Source of the DNA: Peptoniphilus sp. GNH
GTDB lineage: Bacteria; Bacillota; Clostridia; Tissierellales; Peptoniphilaceae
Length of the DNA: 64,000 bases
Direction: 5' to 3'
Assembly: GCA_021307325.1 (NCBI GenBank)
Contig: CP089931.1
Span: 954,979-1,018,978 of the forward strand
Within the stretch, counting starts at the first letter, position 1. Every line of letters begins with the position of its first letter. Below the pieces are notes generated by a model. The model was given only the letters and a program-made list of their open reading frames with translations. It had not been told where the DNA came from and did no database searches. Made by a program: the position numbers and the translations under genes. Of the stretch, positions 20,001 to 28,109 are shown piece by piece.

Positions 20001-21626
20001 GTCTCCTGGTCCACCTAATCTTACCTGCTTATATTTTTTTGAATCGTATCCCCAAATCTCAGGGTAAAAAGTTTCTTTATCAGATAAGGCGTTAGATTTG
20101 GTGAAATAAAGGTCGTAGACTTGTCTATCATAGTAGATGTTGTAGACCGTTTTACCAGTTGATGAAACCGGCTTAATTTCTCTAACCTTGTTAGGATGTT
20201 CAGGGTCTATCGGTTCTAAATTTTCTCTTTCAGTTAATTCTTTGTTGTAAACATAAAACTTGTTTAATTCCTTATACATATTCTTATAAAATTTAGCACC
20301 ACTCCATATTTTTTTTAGACGGGCATCATCTAGGTCAGGGAATTTTATGCCATTTATTGGCATATCAGCTAGATAAGGTCTAAAACCCCTATCAATATCT
20401 TTATAGATATGAGTACCTATATATTCGTACTTTTCTAAAAAAGATGCATTATCAGCATGGTCTGCCTTTTCTGCCCAAAATTGGACAGCGAAGTCTGCCT
20501 TTTCTTTCTCCTTCCAAGTGGCTTTGAAAACAAGCTTTTCTCTTTCTTCTACCTTGTTACCCAGCTTTAGAGCTGGCATCTTTAGCTTTACATCTAGATC
20601 AAGGGACGGTCTGCCATCAGCCTTAGTTATAATATTATCTTTTTTAAACCTTCTATTATCAGCTGATACGATATCATTAGACGGCTTCCATCCTAGGAAA
20701 ACACATCCATCCTTTTTAGGTATGCTTTTTTCATCTATTTTTGGAATTTCTTGTGAATAATAAAGGGTGCGGCTTGGAATTGGTGTGCCACCATCTGTAT
20801 CAAATATTACATCATAGTGGGCGATTCTGTAGCGATACTCTATCTTAAAATTGCTGGCATCATCTGGCACTTGCATGCTGACGTAGTCATTTTCTTGGAC
20901 ATATCCAGGCCTATCTTTTTCTTCCAAAGGATTTACTGTAATGGTCGAACCAGTGTTGCCCTTTTGTAAAGTTATCTTTTCAACACCTTCGGCGCTTTTG
21001 TCCCCCTTTTTATTTGAAGGATTTACAGGCACTATATATCTTCCTTCTTGATCTGTAACGCTTCCGTCAGAATTGGTGTATTTGGAAAAGTCTTCCAAGC
21101 TTTGGAAGATGTGTTTTACCTTTATTTCATTTTCTTTTGCCTTGTATTTGAACTCTTGCTTTCCCTCAAACTTATTTGCGGTTTGTTCTCCACCTTCCGC
21201 TTTTGATTTTACAGTTTTGTAGTCGATTTTAAATGAGTCTGCATATGTTGGCTTGTCATAGCCCGGCATGTCGGGAATTAAAATATCCCTGTTGACCTTG
21301 GCCTTTTCATCTTCACTAGCTTTTTCTCCTACCGTTGCCACATAGGGTTGATAGTTGACTCTATAATACTCTCCCCTTTGTACCTTGTAATCTGTACGAA
21401 ATGTATAGATATTTGGTTGCACTGGGTTTTTGACAAATTCTTTTGCATTATCTGCTTTTGCAGGTTTGACATCCAATTTGTTCACATCCCTCTTGTACAT
21501 AAGGGGTGTGATGTCATAATTGATGTTATCCTCTTTATTAACCTCTGCAAAGGCCCCAATGGGTGCAGATAAGAGCATCAATATGGCGAGTATAAGTGTC
21601 ATCATCTTCTTTAAATAGTTTTCCAT
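14013..21626 (-). CDS. Giant secreted surface protein with InlB-type and tandem beta repeats (2537 aa)
   Basis: A signal peptide (basic MENYLKKMM, hydrophobic core, cleavage near FAEV) starts the protein. Listeria-Bacteroides/InlB B-type repeats are visible near residues 270-370 (VIFDTDGG...FLGWKP), about 960-1080 (ITFDSNGG...FMGWEV) and twice at about 2180-2310 (GGADVRG...FAGWKI; FISMGG...FVGWKE). The C-terminal half has about seven degenerate units with the pattern PxGYVxVTF...YYVNP...F..W, plus Rib-like stretches (KVIIKYTDGTTEG). The end (GYKTVYVLSNLNG onward) is a distinct domain. No LPXTG motif, SLH domain or membrane anchor is present. It is probably an adhesin or matrix protein, by analogy only. 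A downstream SLH protease is encoded alongside. Confidence 0.8.
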   Translation of the reverse strand: MENYLKKMMTLILAILMLLSAPIGAFAEVNKEDNINYDITPLMYKRDVNKLDVKPAKADNAKEFVKNPVQPNIYTFRTDYKVQRGEYYRVNYQPYVATVGEKASEDEKAKVNRDILIPDMPGYDKPTYADSFKIDYKTVKSKAEGGEQTANKFEGKQEFKYKAKENEIKVKHIFQSLEDFSKYTNSDGSVTDQEGRYIVPVNPSNKKGDKSAEGVEKITLQKGNTGSTITVNPLEEKDRPGYVQENDYVSMQVPDDASNFKIEYRYRIAHYDVIFDTDGGTPIPSRTLYYSQEIPKIDEKSIPKKDGCVFLGWKPSNDIVSADNRRFKKDNIITKADGRPSLDLDVKLKMPALKLGNKVEEREKLVFKATWKEKEKADFAVQFWAEKADHADNASFLEKYEYIGTHIYKDIDRGFRPYLADMPINGIKFPDLDDARLKKIWSGAKFYKNMYKELNKFYVYNKELTERENLEPIDPEHPNKVREIKPVSSTGKTVYNIYYDRQVYDLYFTKSNALSDKETFYPEIWGYDSKKYKQVRLGGPGDPYHFKARFNEVMYKWPNDAMQTKGFTPGLQSFGWGPNYSAPNWPRYLDTPPYRLNADEFVDMENYDSWGGYVKEIDGGNGVKIKAKDFTTISFGIKQQKDSIPHHMDFWMDGFKPNEKIIAYDLVRTKADTSSLTYGHKYPIVQGFTPYGYNAKSGWPSIKEGEEEHGRVSEDDIDNINDEREEITPYPETKERHYDIYGNVCNVGQLNFIKDFFNDADEFGDSLDGDEFEENGYLRFFYHRNKYPLRFNYDPSKTKGDDEFNSTNSLETLYQFPLVNLDPKIVAKEDEEIKAGTITKREKFKIDNPQNLKEMGLNELIFVDPKDGKLKVKRPDNITDQMEFKGWALDPAGTKLIYLNENEIMPTHPVNLYAKWAEPDYRWKITFDSNGGNLKSLSENEITTERKTIKVGDIGFEEKKTYPEKDENSDKDKQIFTVVQRQKLVKPVNPERKGYDFMGWEVIRYKKNAKGDYTEELDEGKSNDYKGKYKVPELYAFGNDVVSPLYLKAIWVPNQKVDIKVKHYMLDNDYKLDARIKNNPREVTLEDKRAGYMVATVGEMQNSKYILASKDELGCYKDKDGNFVEGRLDNTEKVIDGKTIKEIYKDYNEKIKLNNSFFQTFEVVPKRILDAENKLIDNPNFKENESNIFRFFYRPFRTRNYKVNYIDERGKEEIENCIKKMELGKLDDLKDDEYFKRLTKEEQEAKITDLNKANKVKFGENKAALKEILDKYSIVAAESVISQCRHYDARNYRPIPGWVLADGEKPQKQLFYDVNENTNELLGINGTGADEIIFYYKDARVIEVTDPKDPVPDGYVRVTFKVDETNKGGVFKDKAGKEVTAIYYDVIKGLKSDKLPHPIIWEDGKDASGNPKAKEEGRYYITPDSGKSFSKWDNEKWLNESTDIQRPYTFTAYFDWSGAAAKGMVITEAFKDDKADATKNWSNKFAPTLENLKKQIVWKEKVKENGREKLVEKELPQDTTVELFDDKDQALTDEKVFELVNEKKKADKDELVRTVNIKAKVKFKDKKDTQELVIPIKIYKNVYEALNENADKPKFLSDAEKLEAKDGGLKDVTGDYIKVRVKPNKDFDARDSKVYYVNKNAWVEIPKIDTAGDSRFTNWTADKKAQNEEEKENGIFDFTKRHKFTEETLITPRSAQDVVEQTDPANKPDVPASYVKVIIDKTEKAALEADEKQSQTFWVNPTKEVAITVSNPKGKEDQEVELKDNNGESLGTQKVKYNFDKWQKIKEGADDNSLTDLNPVLDIDLAKNKFTQKVTLIKASYEEEIDAKELIGKSTIAPLDTPKGKEITSDILKGKITPPDGKQIGSIQVISTPNKDEVGKAEAKVIIKYTDGTTEGSDANPIKIPVEVHDNIVKAGSNGERPKEALENYVKITLKAKEGGKLEGTLTGDFIYYVSPEVEIDLEAIAASIKKTPDTGYFVNGENWTNANGKTLKGQFAQEAVFEFEFEKSNDIITKTDDSVKKPEGYVTVTFKTDGNGKVDGKDEIVYFVNPNAGIKIGQTKTPDNKTIVIPKVTANEDCEFKEWQENIDEGSVIKGNKEFVAIFKAIEKTVTLIYENGGADVRGTVPDAIRVKVGTVVNLANKGKLQKENAVFAGWKIDDTTYGEGDQITLNENKTAIAQWTSTKHTVTFISMGGSNVKSQEVSHGQKLQAFDEPKLEGKVFVGWKEKGKENEAAYFDLNTSIEENKTLIATWQDPVKEIRENDQVEPQFIKVSFKQEANGSLNKEEVTYKVAKDLSFEDAKQAGMKVPEIKAAKYYKAIGWDKELKLEGQDIVFNAKYESEDIIPIDPNIPDDQIKANRPDGMIIVTFKVAEADTDKAFIKAIRKFYVRKDKEVTIDPPTVYNKTMDYTFKGWEGKTLENNKLVITFTEDTEIKALGASLPQMEIQLPRAGYKTVYVLSNLNGASGKLAVKINGTWKEYTAETKTVRSRRGRRIISQDFTTFTLEKQLIAGDQIRYWAEKDGVKSEVREYTVKSFN

Positions 21627-21949
21627 GTTCCCTTTTATTCTCTCCTTTTCTTCTTGACAAATTTCATATCTTCTCCAGCTTTAAAAATTTAATCTATGTA
21701 AATTAGAATTCGACTGGCGAATAAATTTGTATCTATATACACTCATCATATGTTAAAATTGCCTATAAATCAATAATCTAAGTGTTTTTTTTGATATGAA
21801 TTTCATTTTTTTATTTTTATTGGCGATTTTTTAATTATCTTATTGTTTTATTTATTTTTATTTTTTTAATTATTCGAACTTTTTTTTCGTATTTTTTCAT
21901 CTTTTTTATCAAAAAAACAGAGACCTCTTGGATCTCTGTTTTAGATTTG
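21627..21949. other. AT-rich intergenic region between the two giant genes
   Basis: The region is extremely AT-rich, with near-unbroken T-rich tracts at 21780-21910 on the plus strand. It holds the ribosome-binding region of the giant protein gene (AAAGGAG at about 21640-21646) and the terminator of the SLH protease gene. I see no convincing promoter and no open frame of note. Confidence 0.6.
21911..21942 (-). terminator. Terminator of the SLH protease gene
   Basis: AAACAGAGA (21915-21923) pairs with TCTCTGTTT (21933-21941). On the minus strand it is followed by a T-run. Confidence 0.88.
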
Positions 21950-24900
21950 TTATTTGATTGTATAGATTATGGTTGCTATCTGCGCCCTGGTTAAACCGGT
22001 CTTGGGACTAAATTTATTCTTGCCCATGCCCTTTATGATATTTAGCCTTGAAAGTTCTTTTACAGATTCTCTTGCCCAGCTTGAGATTTCATGTGTATCA
22101 CTGAAGTTTTTCGCATCTTTTTCTTTCAGGTCTAGTTTGATGATTTTATTAAATCTCGTCAAGATGACAGCCATTTCTTCTCTTGTCATTTCCTTGTCCG
22201 GGGCAAAGGAGTTCTCGCTCCTACCTTGGATTATTTTGTTTTCGTATGCCCAGGCTATATAGGAAGCATAATACTTGTTTGAGTTTATGTCTTTGAATTT
22301 TTTGAGTTTAAATTTGCTTTCGTCTATGCCCGCCCTTCGGCCTAAAATCGACACAAATTCTGCTCTGGTGATTTTGGCTTCAGGTTTGAAATCTTGACCA
22401 TCTACTATTTCTTTGAAGTAGCCTTTTTCTAGGGCATATTTTATCTGTTTTTCTGCCCAGTGATTTTTTATGTCTTGATAGTCGGTCTTTTCTTGCATTT
22501 TAGGTTCTTCTTTTGATTGGGTTTTTTCGGTTTTTGCTCTTGGTACTTGGGAAATGTCAAAGACGAACCTATTTTCAGGTTTCTTGTCCTCTATCTTTTT
22601 GTCCTCTTTTTTATCCTCTTTGGGTTCTTCTTTAGAATTTTTATTTATTTCATTTTGTCTTGTAGCACTTTCAATTATCTCATTGAGGACATTTAGATCG
22701 GATGCCGCTGCAATTTTTGTCTCTATTTCTTTTCTTTGAGCATCTGTCAAATACACAAGACTTTTTATTTTTTCTAAAGTCTTGTCCTTTTGCTCCTTGA
22801 GCCTTGCATCAGCTGCTGCTTCTTCATCTTTTCTAGTCTTATCAAGATTAGCTGCTTTTTTATTTATTTTTTCAATTTGAGCTGGATCTTGGGCCTTTTT
22901 AATCTTTTCTATAAAGTCTTTCTTTTCTTCTGGCGACAATTTTTGCAGTTGATTTATTTTATTTTCGCCATCTTCTATTGCCTTTTCAAGTTTTTCCTTG
23001 TCAGCTTGCATTAACTTTACAGGATCAATTGTCACAATCCAGGCATATTTTCCTTCTATTTTGCTATAAAAATCATCCTTTACTCTTATTGTATTTTTAG
23101 TTTGAGCCTTGTACTTGTAGGTGTTTTCTCCTACTTTTTCTATGAAATCTGCTTTCAAGTCATAGCTCTTGCCGCTGCAGTCTTTTAAAACTAGAGTGAA
23201 GGGACTTTTTTCTGGTGTGAGCTCTATTCTTTGATCGTTTGTGACCCTTGCATAGGTATAGCCTCTTATTGTATTTTTCAAGGCTGAGAAGTCGCAAATT
23301 TTATTGTTTGCAAAGGAAAAGTTTGCGAATACTTTGTGCCCTTCAAGGTCCGAGACATCTTTTATGTTGTTGTTTTCCAATCTAAGATATTTGATGCCTG
23401 GCAAATTTTTCAAAGTGCTTATGTCTTCTATTTTATTGTCATATAGGCTCAAATTCTCTAACTTGTCTAGATTTTTCAAGGGACTCAAATCTTGAATCTC
23501 ATTTTTGCCAAGATCAATAAGTTTCAAATTTTTCAGATTTTGCAAGGAAGCCATGTCTTTAATCTCGTTATTTATAAAACTTATAGATTGCAGACTGGAT
23601 AGATTTTCCAAAGCACTGATATCTTCTATATAATTTGAGTCCATGTTTATAGTTTTCAAGTTTTTTAGAGTCTTGATAGGACTTAGATTTCTTATTGAGT
23701 TTTCAAAAAGAGTCAAGTTCTCTAGGTTTGTCGCATTTTCAAGTCCTTTTAGGCTCACCAAGTACATGTTTTTTGTGATGCTTAGATTAGTAAATAGAGC
23801 CATTTCGTCTTCGAAAATTTCATTTTCTGCTTGGGGCTTTTTGTAAGTTTTAGAAAGCGCAGCAGAAATTTCTCCTCCGTATCCATCCTTAGACTCAAAG
23901 TCTTTTTCTCCAGATTTTAAAATTTTCAAAAGGGCTTCTTTGAGGACAGATATATTTTTTAGCGTGTCGTCTATTTCAAAATCTACCCTTGTTCTTTGGC
24001 TTGGTGGAGTCGGCTTTTCTTCTTCATTGCCTCCGCCTTCATTTGGGTTTGGCTTTTCATCTTCATGCTTGGGAAGAGCAGATGCATCTATATTTATTAT
24101 CCATATTGGAGTTCCTGTATCTTTGGCTTTTCCTATATTTACTACCGTATTTTCTGGCTTTTGTATGAATTTGTAAATGCCATTTTCGCCTCTTTCAATT
24201 ATGTTTTGATAATCTCCGTTTAAGCTAGAGCCGAGTTTTGCCTCTTCCAGATTATAGTCTCTGCCTTCTTTGTCAATTAAGTTTAGGCTAAAGGCATTTT
24301 CTTTTAGCTTGATGTCGATATTTTGATTGCCAAAGGCGAATTTATATTGTGATAAGCTCAAGTCTTTTATAGGCGAAAAGTCTTTTATTTTATTTTCATT
24401 GATATATAAAGTCTTTAATCCTGCTAAGTTTTTTAGTGGTGTTATGTCTTCTATTTCATTAGAATTAACTTTTAAAATCGTCAAATTTTTAAAGTCTTTT
24501 AAGAAATCCAAGCTTGCTATTTTGTTTCCTTGCAAGGCTAGCTCTGTGAGATTGGTCATTTTTTCTAGACCTTTAGTGTCTTTTAGACCTTTCCCCCTAT
24601 ATGTGAATTTCTTGAACATTTTCATTTCAAAGTCATATAGATCTTCGCTATCTTTATCCTTTTCATAGTTGGGGTTATCTAAAATTATATCAGCTTTAAG
24701 CTGGCCTCTACCCCTTCTTGTGGAATGATTCTTATTTTTTAAAAGGTCTAAAATAAATTCTTTTAAATCCTCATCTCCAAATTCAACAATCTCTTTGTTT
24801 ACTTCTATATCTTTTTCTACTTGGAATTTAAAGCTGTCAGATTTTACTGGCTTTAAATTTTCTGCCGAAATACTCAGATAAGCTTCATAAGCTTCGCCCA

Positions 24901-26764
24901 CTTGGCTTTTTGCTTTTAGTCCTTCTTTGGGCTTTATTTTGATTTCTAAGCTGGAACCCTTTGTTAGATTTACATCTGAAAGCTCACCTTCAACTATGTC
25001 AAAAGATGCCTCGTCTTTGCCTTCCAAGCTGATGTTTAGCTTGCTTATATCTGTGTTACCTATGTTTTTTATTTCCACCTTAAGCGGATTTATTTCTTCA
25101 AGCTTATAATTTTCTTTTACTTTTTCAAACTTATCTAAGACAGATACTTGCACCGCCGACATGTCTATCTCTTTTGTCAAGGCACCTAGAGTGAAGTTTC
25201 TGTCTATGTTGTAATATGATTCGCTTTCTGGGCCATTATAAAGGAAGGACACATCTTGATTGCTTTGGTAGTCGTAACAAGAAATAGTCTTTGCGTTGCT
25301 TCTGAATTTTAGGGCAAACTTGTCCTTGGATAGGCTTATGTCGTCATTTATTTTGATTGTATAAAATCCCGCATGGCTCAAGTTTCCACTTGCTATTTTT
25401 TTCCAATTTGAATTGTCTTTTATAATGAGTTTTTTAAATTTCTCTCCCTGATAGTTGAAAGTTCTCTCTTGAGTTTTGAAATTGTCACTATCTTCTGTCA
25501 AATATATCTCATACCATATCGGGGTATTGGAGCTATTATAAAATCTCACATCAGTTAACTTTTCAGGCTCTTTGGTATGTCTCTTATAGATATTTATCGC
25601 CCCGTTGGCATTGCTTCCATTTCCAATTTCAGTTCTGTTGCCCTTGTAGTCAGAGTAGGTATAGATGTGAGTAGACTTGTCTTTAGCATCTTCTATTCTC
25701 GGAAAGATGAATAGGGGATCTCTTTTCCCTTTAGTAAAGGAGTCATAGGATATCCACATAAATCCATCCTCTTTTTCTCCGACTTTTTTCTTGCCCCAAG
25801 AATTTTTTACTAAAAAAGCTCCCCTAGCTTCTTCGTTTTTCTTGTTGATGATTTTCATTTCGTCATCCCAACCCACTATTGTGACTTGGTGATTGACTAT
25901 AGCCCTTTCGCCTAAATTTCCAGAATCTTGTGTTTTGACTCTGTGATACTTGTCTTTAGGATTGGTCTTTTCATATCCATAAGCATCATTAAAACCGTCA
26001 TCATCATAGTATCCACTCGCAACAGAGCCGTATTCCATGACACATTTTTTTATATTATCCACGTTGCAATCTAGCTCTATCATGTCCGGCACATAAAATT
26101 CGTGTAATTGTTTGTCGGCATCATCCATGAGATTTACTGTCCTATTGTCAAAAGTTTTGCTACCTGCTTTTGGATTGTTCTCTAAGATTTCGTATTCTTT
26201 AGCATTTTTTTCTTGAACAGGCCCTGCCAGTCTTGAAAAATATCTCATGGCAATCAGATTGTTGCCGCCCCTTTCCAAGTCCACATCCTTAGATGCATTG
26301 TATGCCATGTGGCCTTCAGAAAAATCAAATTCTCCCTTGCCTTCTTTTAGCAAAAGAGTTTCAATCGTCGAAAGAGATGAGAAGGCCCAACAAATTCCCG
26401 CCATGTACTGATTTTTTACAGGGCTTATAATATTTCTTTCTCTTGAATCATATTTTTGGGGAAACCCTGCTTCCCTCAATTGATCTAAAGACCTTCTATT
26501 TCTGGTTCTAAGACTGCTTTTCTCCCTTGTGTTTATGTATTTTTCTGGGATATATCCGTAAATAAATTCGTCCTTGTGATTGATGTAGTATGTGTATTCA
26601 GGGTTTAGGACTGGTTCAGTTATACTTTCGTTTAGATTATACATTTCATCTTGATTTTCATCTCGAAAGTACGCACTCTCTGCATAAGCACCACTTCCCA
26701 GAGAAGATATACTTATAATTAGTGCTAACAAGAGCACAAACATTTTTTTAAAATATCCTTTCAT
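21950..26764 (-). CDS. Surface C1-family cysteine protease with LRR and SLH domains (1604 aa)
   Basis: A signal peptide (residues 1-28, ending GAYAES) is followed by a papain-like C1 domain at about 95-335. Its catalytic residues are Gln119, Cys125 (GICWAFS), His292 (NHQVTIVGWDD) and Asn321 (KNSWG). A beta-rich lectin-like region follows (about 345-520), then a CARDB/Ig-like segment and two InlA-type leucine-rich repeat blocks (about 735-830 and 1060-1210). A charged coiled coil (about 1290-1420), a Lys/Glu-rich linker and three C-terminal SLH domains (about 1435-1604) complete it. SLH domains bind secondary wall polymer, so the enzyme should sit on the cell surface. GGAGGA precedes the ATG. 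All catalytic residues are intact. The substrate is unknown; host or matrix proteins are a guess. Confidence 0.9.
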   Translation of the reverse strand: MKGYFKKMFVLLLALIISISSLGSGAYAESAYFRDENQDEMYNLNESITEPVLNPEYTYYINHKDEFIYGYIPEKYINTREKSSLRTRNRRSLDQLREAGFPQKYDSRERNIISPVKNQYMAGICWAFSSLSTIETLLLKEGKGEFDFSEGHMAYNASKDVDLERGGNNLIAMRYFSRLAGPVQEKNAKEYEILENNPKAGSKTFDNRTVNLMDDADKQLHEFYVPDMIELDCNVDNIKKCVMEYGSVASGYYDDDGFNDAYGYEKTNPKDKYHRVKTQDSGNLGERAIVNHQVTIVGWDDEMKIINKKNEEARGAFLVKNSWGKKKVGEKEDGFMWISYDSFTKGKRDPLFIFPRIEDAKDKSTHIYTYSDYKGNRTEIGNGSNANGAINIYKRHTKEPEKLTDVRFYNSSNTPIWYEIYLTEDSDNFKTQERTFNYQGEKFKKLIIKDNSNWKKIASGNLSHAGFYTIKINDDISLSKDKFALKFRSNAKTISCYDYQSNQDVSFLYNGPESESYYNIDRNFTLGALTKEIDMSAVQVSVLDKFEKVKENYKLEEINPLKVEIKNIGNTDISKLNISLEGKDEASFDIVEGELSDVNLTKGSSLEIKIKPKEGLKAKSQVGEAYEAYLSISAENLKPVKSDSFKFQVEKDIEVNKEIVEFGDEDLKEFILDLLKNKNHSTRRGRGQLKADIILDNPNYEKDKDSEDLYDFEMKMFKKFTYRGKGLKDTKGLEKMTNLTELALQGNKIASLDFLKDFKNLTILKVNSNEIEDITPLKNLAGLKTLYINENKIKDFSPIKDLSLSQYKFAFGNQNIDIKLKENAFSLNLIDKEGRDYNLEEAKLGSSLNGDYQNIIERGENGIYKFIQKPENTVVNIGKAKDTGTPIWIINIDASALPKHEDEKPNPNEGGGNEEEKPTPPSQRTRVDFEIDDTLKNISVLKEALLKILKSGEKDFESKDGYGGEISAALSKTYKKPQAENEIFEDEMALFTNLSITKNMYLVSLKGLENATNLENLTLFENSIRNLSPIKTLKNLKTINMDSNYIEDISALENLSSLQSISFINNEIKDMASLQNLKNLKLIDLGKNEIQDLSPLKNLDKLENLSLYDNKIEDISTLKNLPGIKYLRLENNNIKDVSDLEGHKVFANFSFANNKICDFSALKNTIRGYTYARVTNDQRIELTPEKSPFTLVLKDCSGKSYDLKADFIEKVGENTYKYKAQTKNTIRVKDDFYSKIEGKYAWIVTIDPVKLMQADKEKLEKAIEDGENKINQLQKLSPEEKKDFIEKIKKAQDPAQIEKINKKAANLDKTRKDEEAAADARLKEQKDKTLEKIKSLVYLTDAQRKEIETKIAAASDLNVLNEIIESATRQNEINKNSKEEPKEDKKEDKKIEDKKPENRFVFDISQVPRAKTEKTQSKEEPKMQEKTDYQDIKNHWAEKQIKYALEKGYFKEIVDGQDFKPEAKITRAEFVSILGRRAGIDESKFKLKKFKDINSNKYYASYIAWAYENKIIQGRSENSFAPDKEMTREEMAVILTRFNKIIKLDLKEKDAKNFSDTHEISSWARESVKELSRLNIIKGMGKNKFSPKTGLTRAQIATIIYTIK

Positions 26765-26798
26765 TTATTCCTCCTTTTTTAATACTTGTTTAATTGTA

Positions 26799-26828
26799 AT
26801 TCTATCATTAATTGATAAGGATTGTCTA
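26799..26828 (-). promoter_or_regulatory. Promoter of the SLH protease gene with a 5-5-5 dyad
   Basis: On the minus strand TAGACA (26823-26828) is followed after 18 bases by TAGAAT (26799-26804). A perfect dyad TATCA-N5-TGATA at 26803-26817 overlaps the -10 and could be an operator. The wider gap 26765-27030 is otherwise AT-rich without genes. Confidence 0.5.
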
Positions 26829-26991
26829 TTGTATTAATTTTTTTCTAAAATTTTTAATTTACAAATTTTTTTCTCCTCACTTATTAATAATCTAATTCAA
26901 AAAACCTACAAAGATTGAAAAGCTAACGCTTTATTATGTATATTTAAAAGTTATCAATTTTTTTATTGGTGATTATTTATTTGCTAATTAT

Positions 26992-27020
26992 TTTACAAAT
27001 TATTCTTATATTGTTATAAT
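26992..27020 (+). promoter_or_regulatory. Promoter of the 2-hydroxyacid dehydrogenase gene
   Basis: TTTACA (26992-26997), a 17-base spacer and TATAAT (27015-27020) lie just upstream of the ribosome-binding site GAGGTG (27029-27034). Confidence 0.8.
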
Positions 27021-27039
27021 TAGTTTCGAGGTGATATTT

Positions 27040-27960
27040 ATGAAATTAGGTATTATAGGTGCAGGTGCTGTCGGCTTTGCTGTTGGATATACAGCAGCAA
27101 AAATGGGCATAGTATCTGATATCAAATACAACGATATAATCGAAGAAAAGGCCAAGGCTCAAGCCATGGATATAGAAGATGCTTCAAGCTTCTATCCCCA
27201 CTATGTAAAGATGGGCTGGGGTTCTTATGCCGATATGGCTGATAGGGACATCATAGTGCTTGCCACTGGCGATTTGTCCGGTATCAACGATAGACTTCAA
27301 GAATATGTGCAATTTAAAGACGCTACCGAAGCTTATGTAAAAGAAATAGTAGCGGCTGGTTTTAAGGGTATATTTATAGTTGTAAGCAATCCTTGCGACT
27401 TGATGGCTAACCTGGTTTACAAGGCAAGTGGCTTTCCTAAAGAAAGAGTTATCGGATCAGGCACAGCTCTTGACACTGTAAGACTAAATACAACTCTTGC
27501 AAAAATTTTGGAAATAGATCCTTCAGATGTGAGGGGTATTACCATGGGCGAACATGGCGAAAGCCAATTTGTCGCTTGGTCAAATATCCTAATTAGCAAT
27601 ATAAAATTGGATGAATATTTGAAGGCAAATCCGAGAGATTTCTCAAGAGTTGAAGTTGAAAATCTCGTCAGAGAAAGAGCCTGGAGAGTAGTAGACGGCA
27701 AGGGCCACACCCAATGCGGTATAGGAAATACAGTTTGCTCTATGATAGATGCAATTGTAAATGACAGAAAGAAAATAATCCTTGTATCTACCCTTCTAAA
27801 TGGCATGTATGGTCTTGATGATATCTATCTGTCGACACCATGTGTTCTCGGTAAGGGCGGCATGGAAAAAGCCTTAGAGCTTGACCTTACAGAAGAAGAA
27901 TTGAAGAAGTTGAAACACTCTGAAGAAGTCTTGAAGTTCAACAGAGATAAGTACAAATAG
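27040..27960 (+). CDS. L-lactate/L-2-hydroxyisocaproate dehydrogenase family protein
   Basis: The 306-residue NAD-dependent enzyme has the Rossmann motif GAGAVGFAVG at the N-terminus. Its catalytic set is Asp/Arg in LDTVRL and the proton-relay His in MGEHGESQFVAWS, with the substrate-binding Arg probably in the NDRLQ loop. That loop lacks the standard lactate dehydrogenase form. It looks more like L-2-hydroxyisocaproate dehydrogenase, as do SQFVAWS and RVVDGKGHT. It would reduce 2-keto acids, perhaps branched ones from amino-acid fermentation, regenerating NAD. The ATG at 27040 was chosen because GAGGTG is six bases upstream; an in-frame start nine bases earlier has none. Substrate is inferred. 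Confidence 0.82.
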   Translation: MKLGIIGAGAVGFAVGYTAAKMGIVSDIKYNDIIEEKAKAQAMDIEDASSFYPHYVKMGWGSYADMADRDIIVLATGDLSGINDRLQEYVQFKDATEAYVKEIVAAGFKGIFIVVSNPCDLMANLVYKASGFPKERVIGSGTALDTVRLNTTLAKILEIDPSDVRGITMGEHGESQFVAWSNILISNIKLDEYLKANPRDFSRVEVENLVRERAWRVVDGKGHTQCGIGNTVCSMIDAIVNDRKKIILVSTLLNGMYGLDDIYLSTPCVLGKGGMEKALELDLTEEELKKLKHSEEVLKFNRDKYK

Positions 27961-27963
27961 AAA

Positions 27964-27993
27964 AATGCCACCTGTTTTATAACAGGTGGTTTT
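27964..27993 (+). terminator. Terminator of the dehydrogenase gene
   Basis: CCACCTGTT (27968-27976) pairs with AACAGGTGG (27981-27989), loop TTAT, followed by a short T-run. Confidence 0.88.
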
Positions 27994-28011
27994 GCTTGCA
28001 AAGACAATTAT

Positions 28012-28051
28012 AAAAACACAAGTCTACTCAAAATTTGGACTTGTGTTTTTT
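28012..28051. terminator. Second, bidirectional terminator
   Basis: AACACAAGTC pairs with GACTTGTGTT, flanked by A-run and T-run. It can back up the dehydrogenase terminator and end the convergent DUF1275 gene. Confidence 0.8.
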
Positions 28052-28109
28052 AATGTTAATTTTATTTTTTCTTATTAATTATTTCAATATTCTGAAATAG
28101 TCCTATGAT

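Noticed and set aside
21780-21910. Very T-rich stretch as a replication origin or matrix element
   Set aside because: No DnaA boxes, iterons or dnaA/dnaN genes nearby; simple AT-rich intergenic DNA before a terminator.
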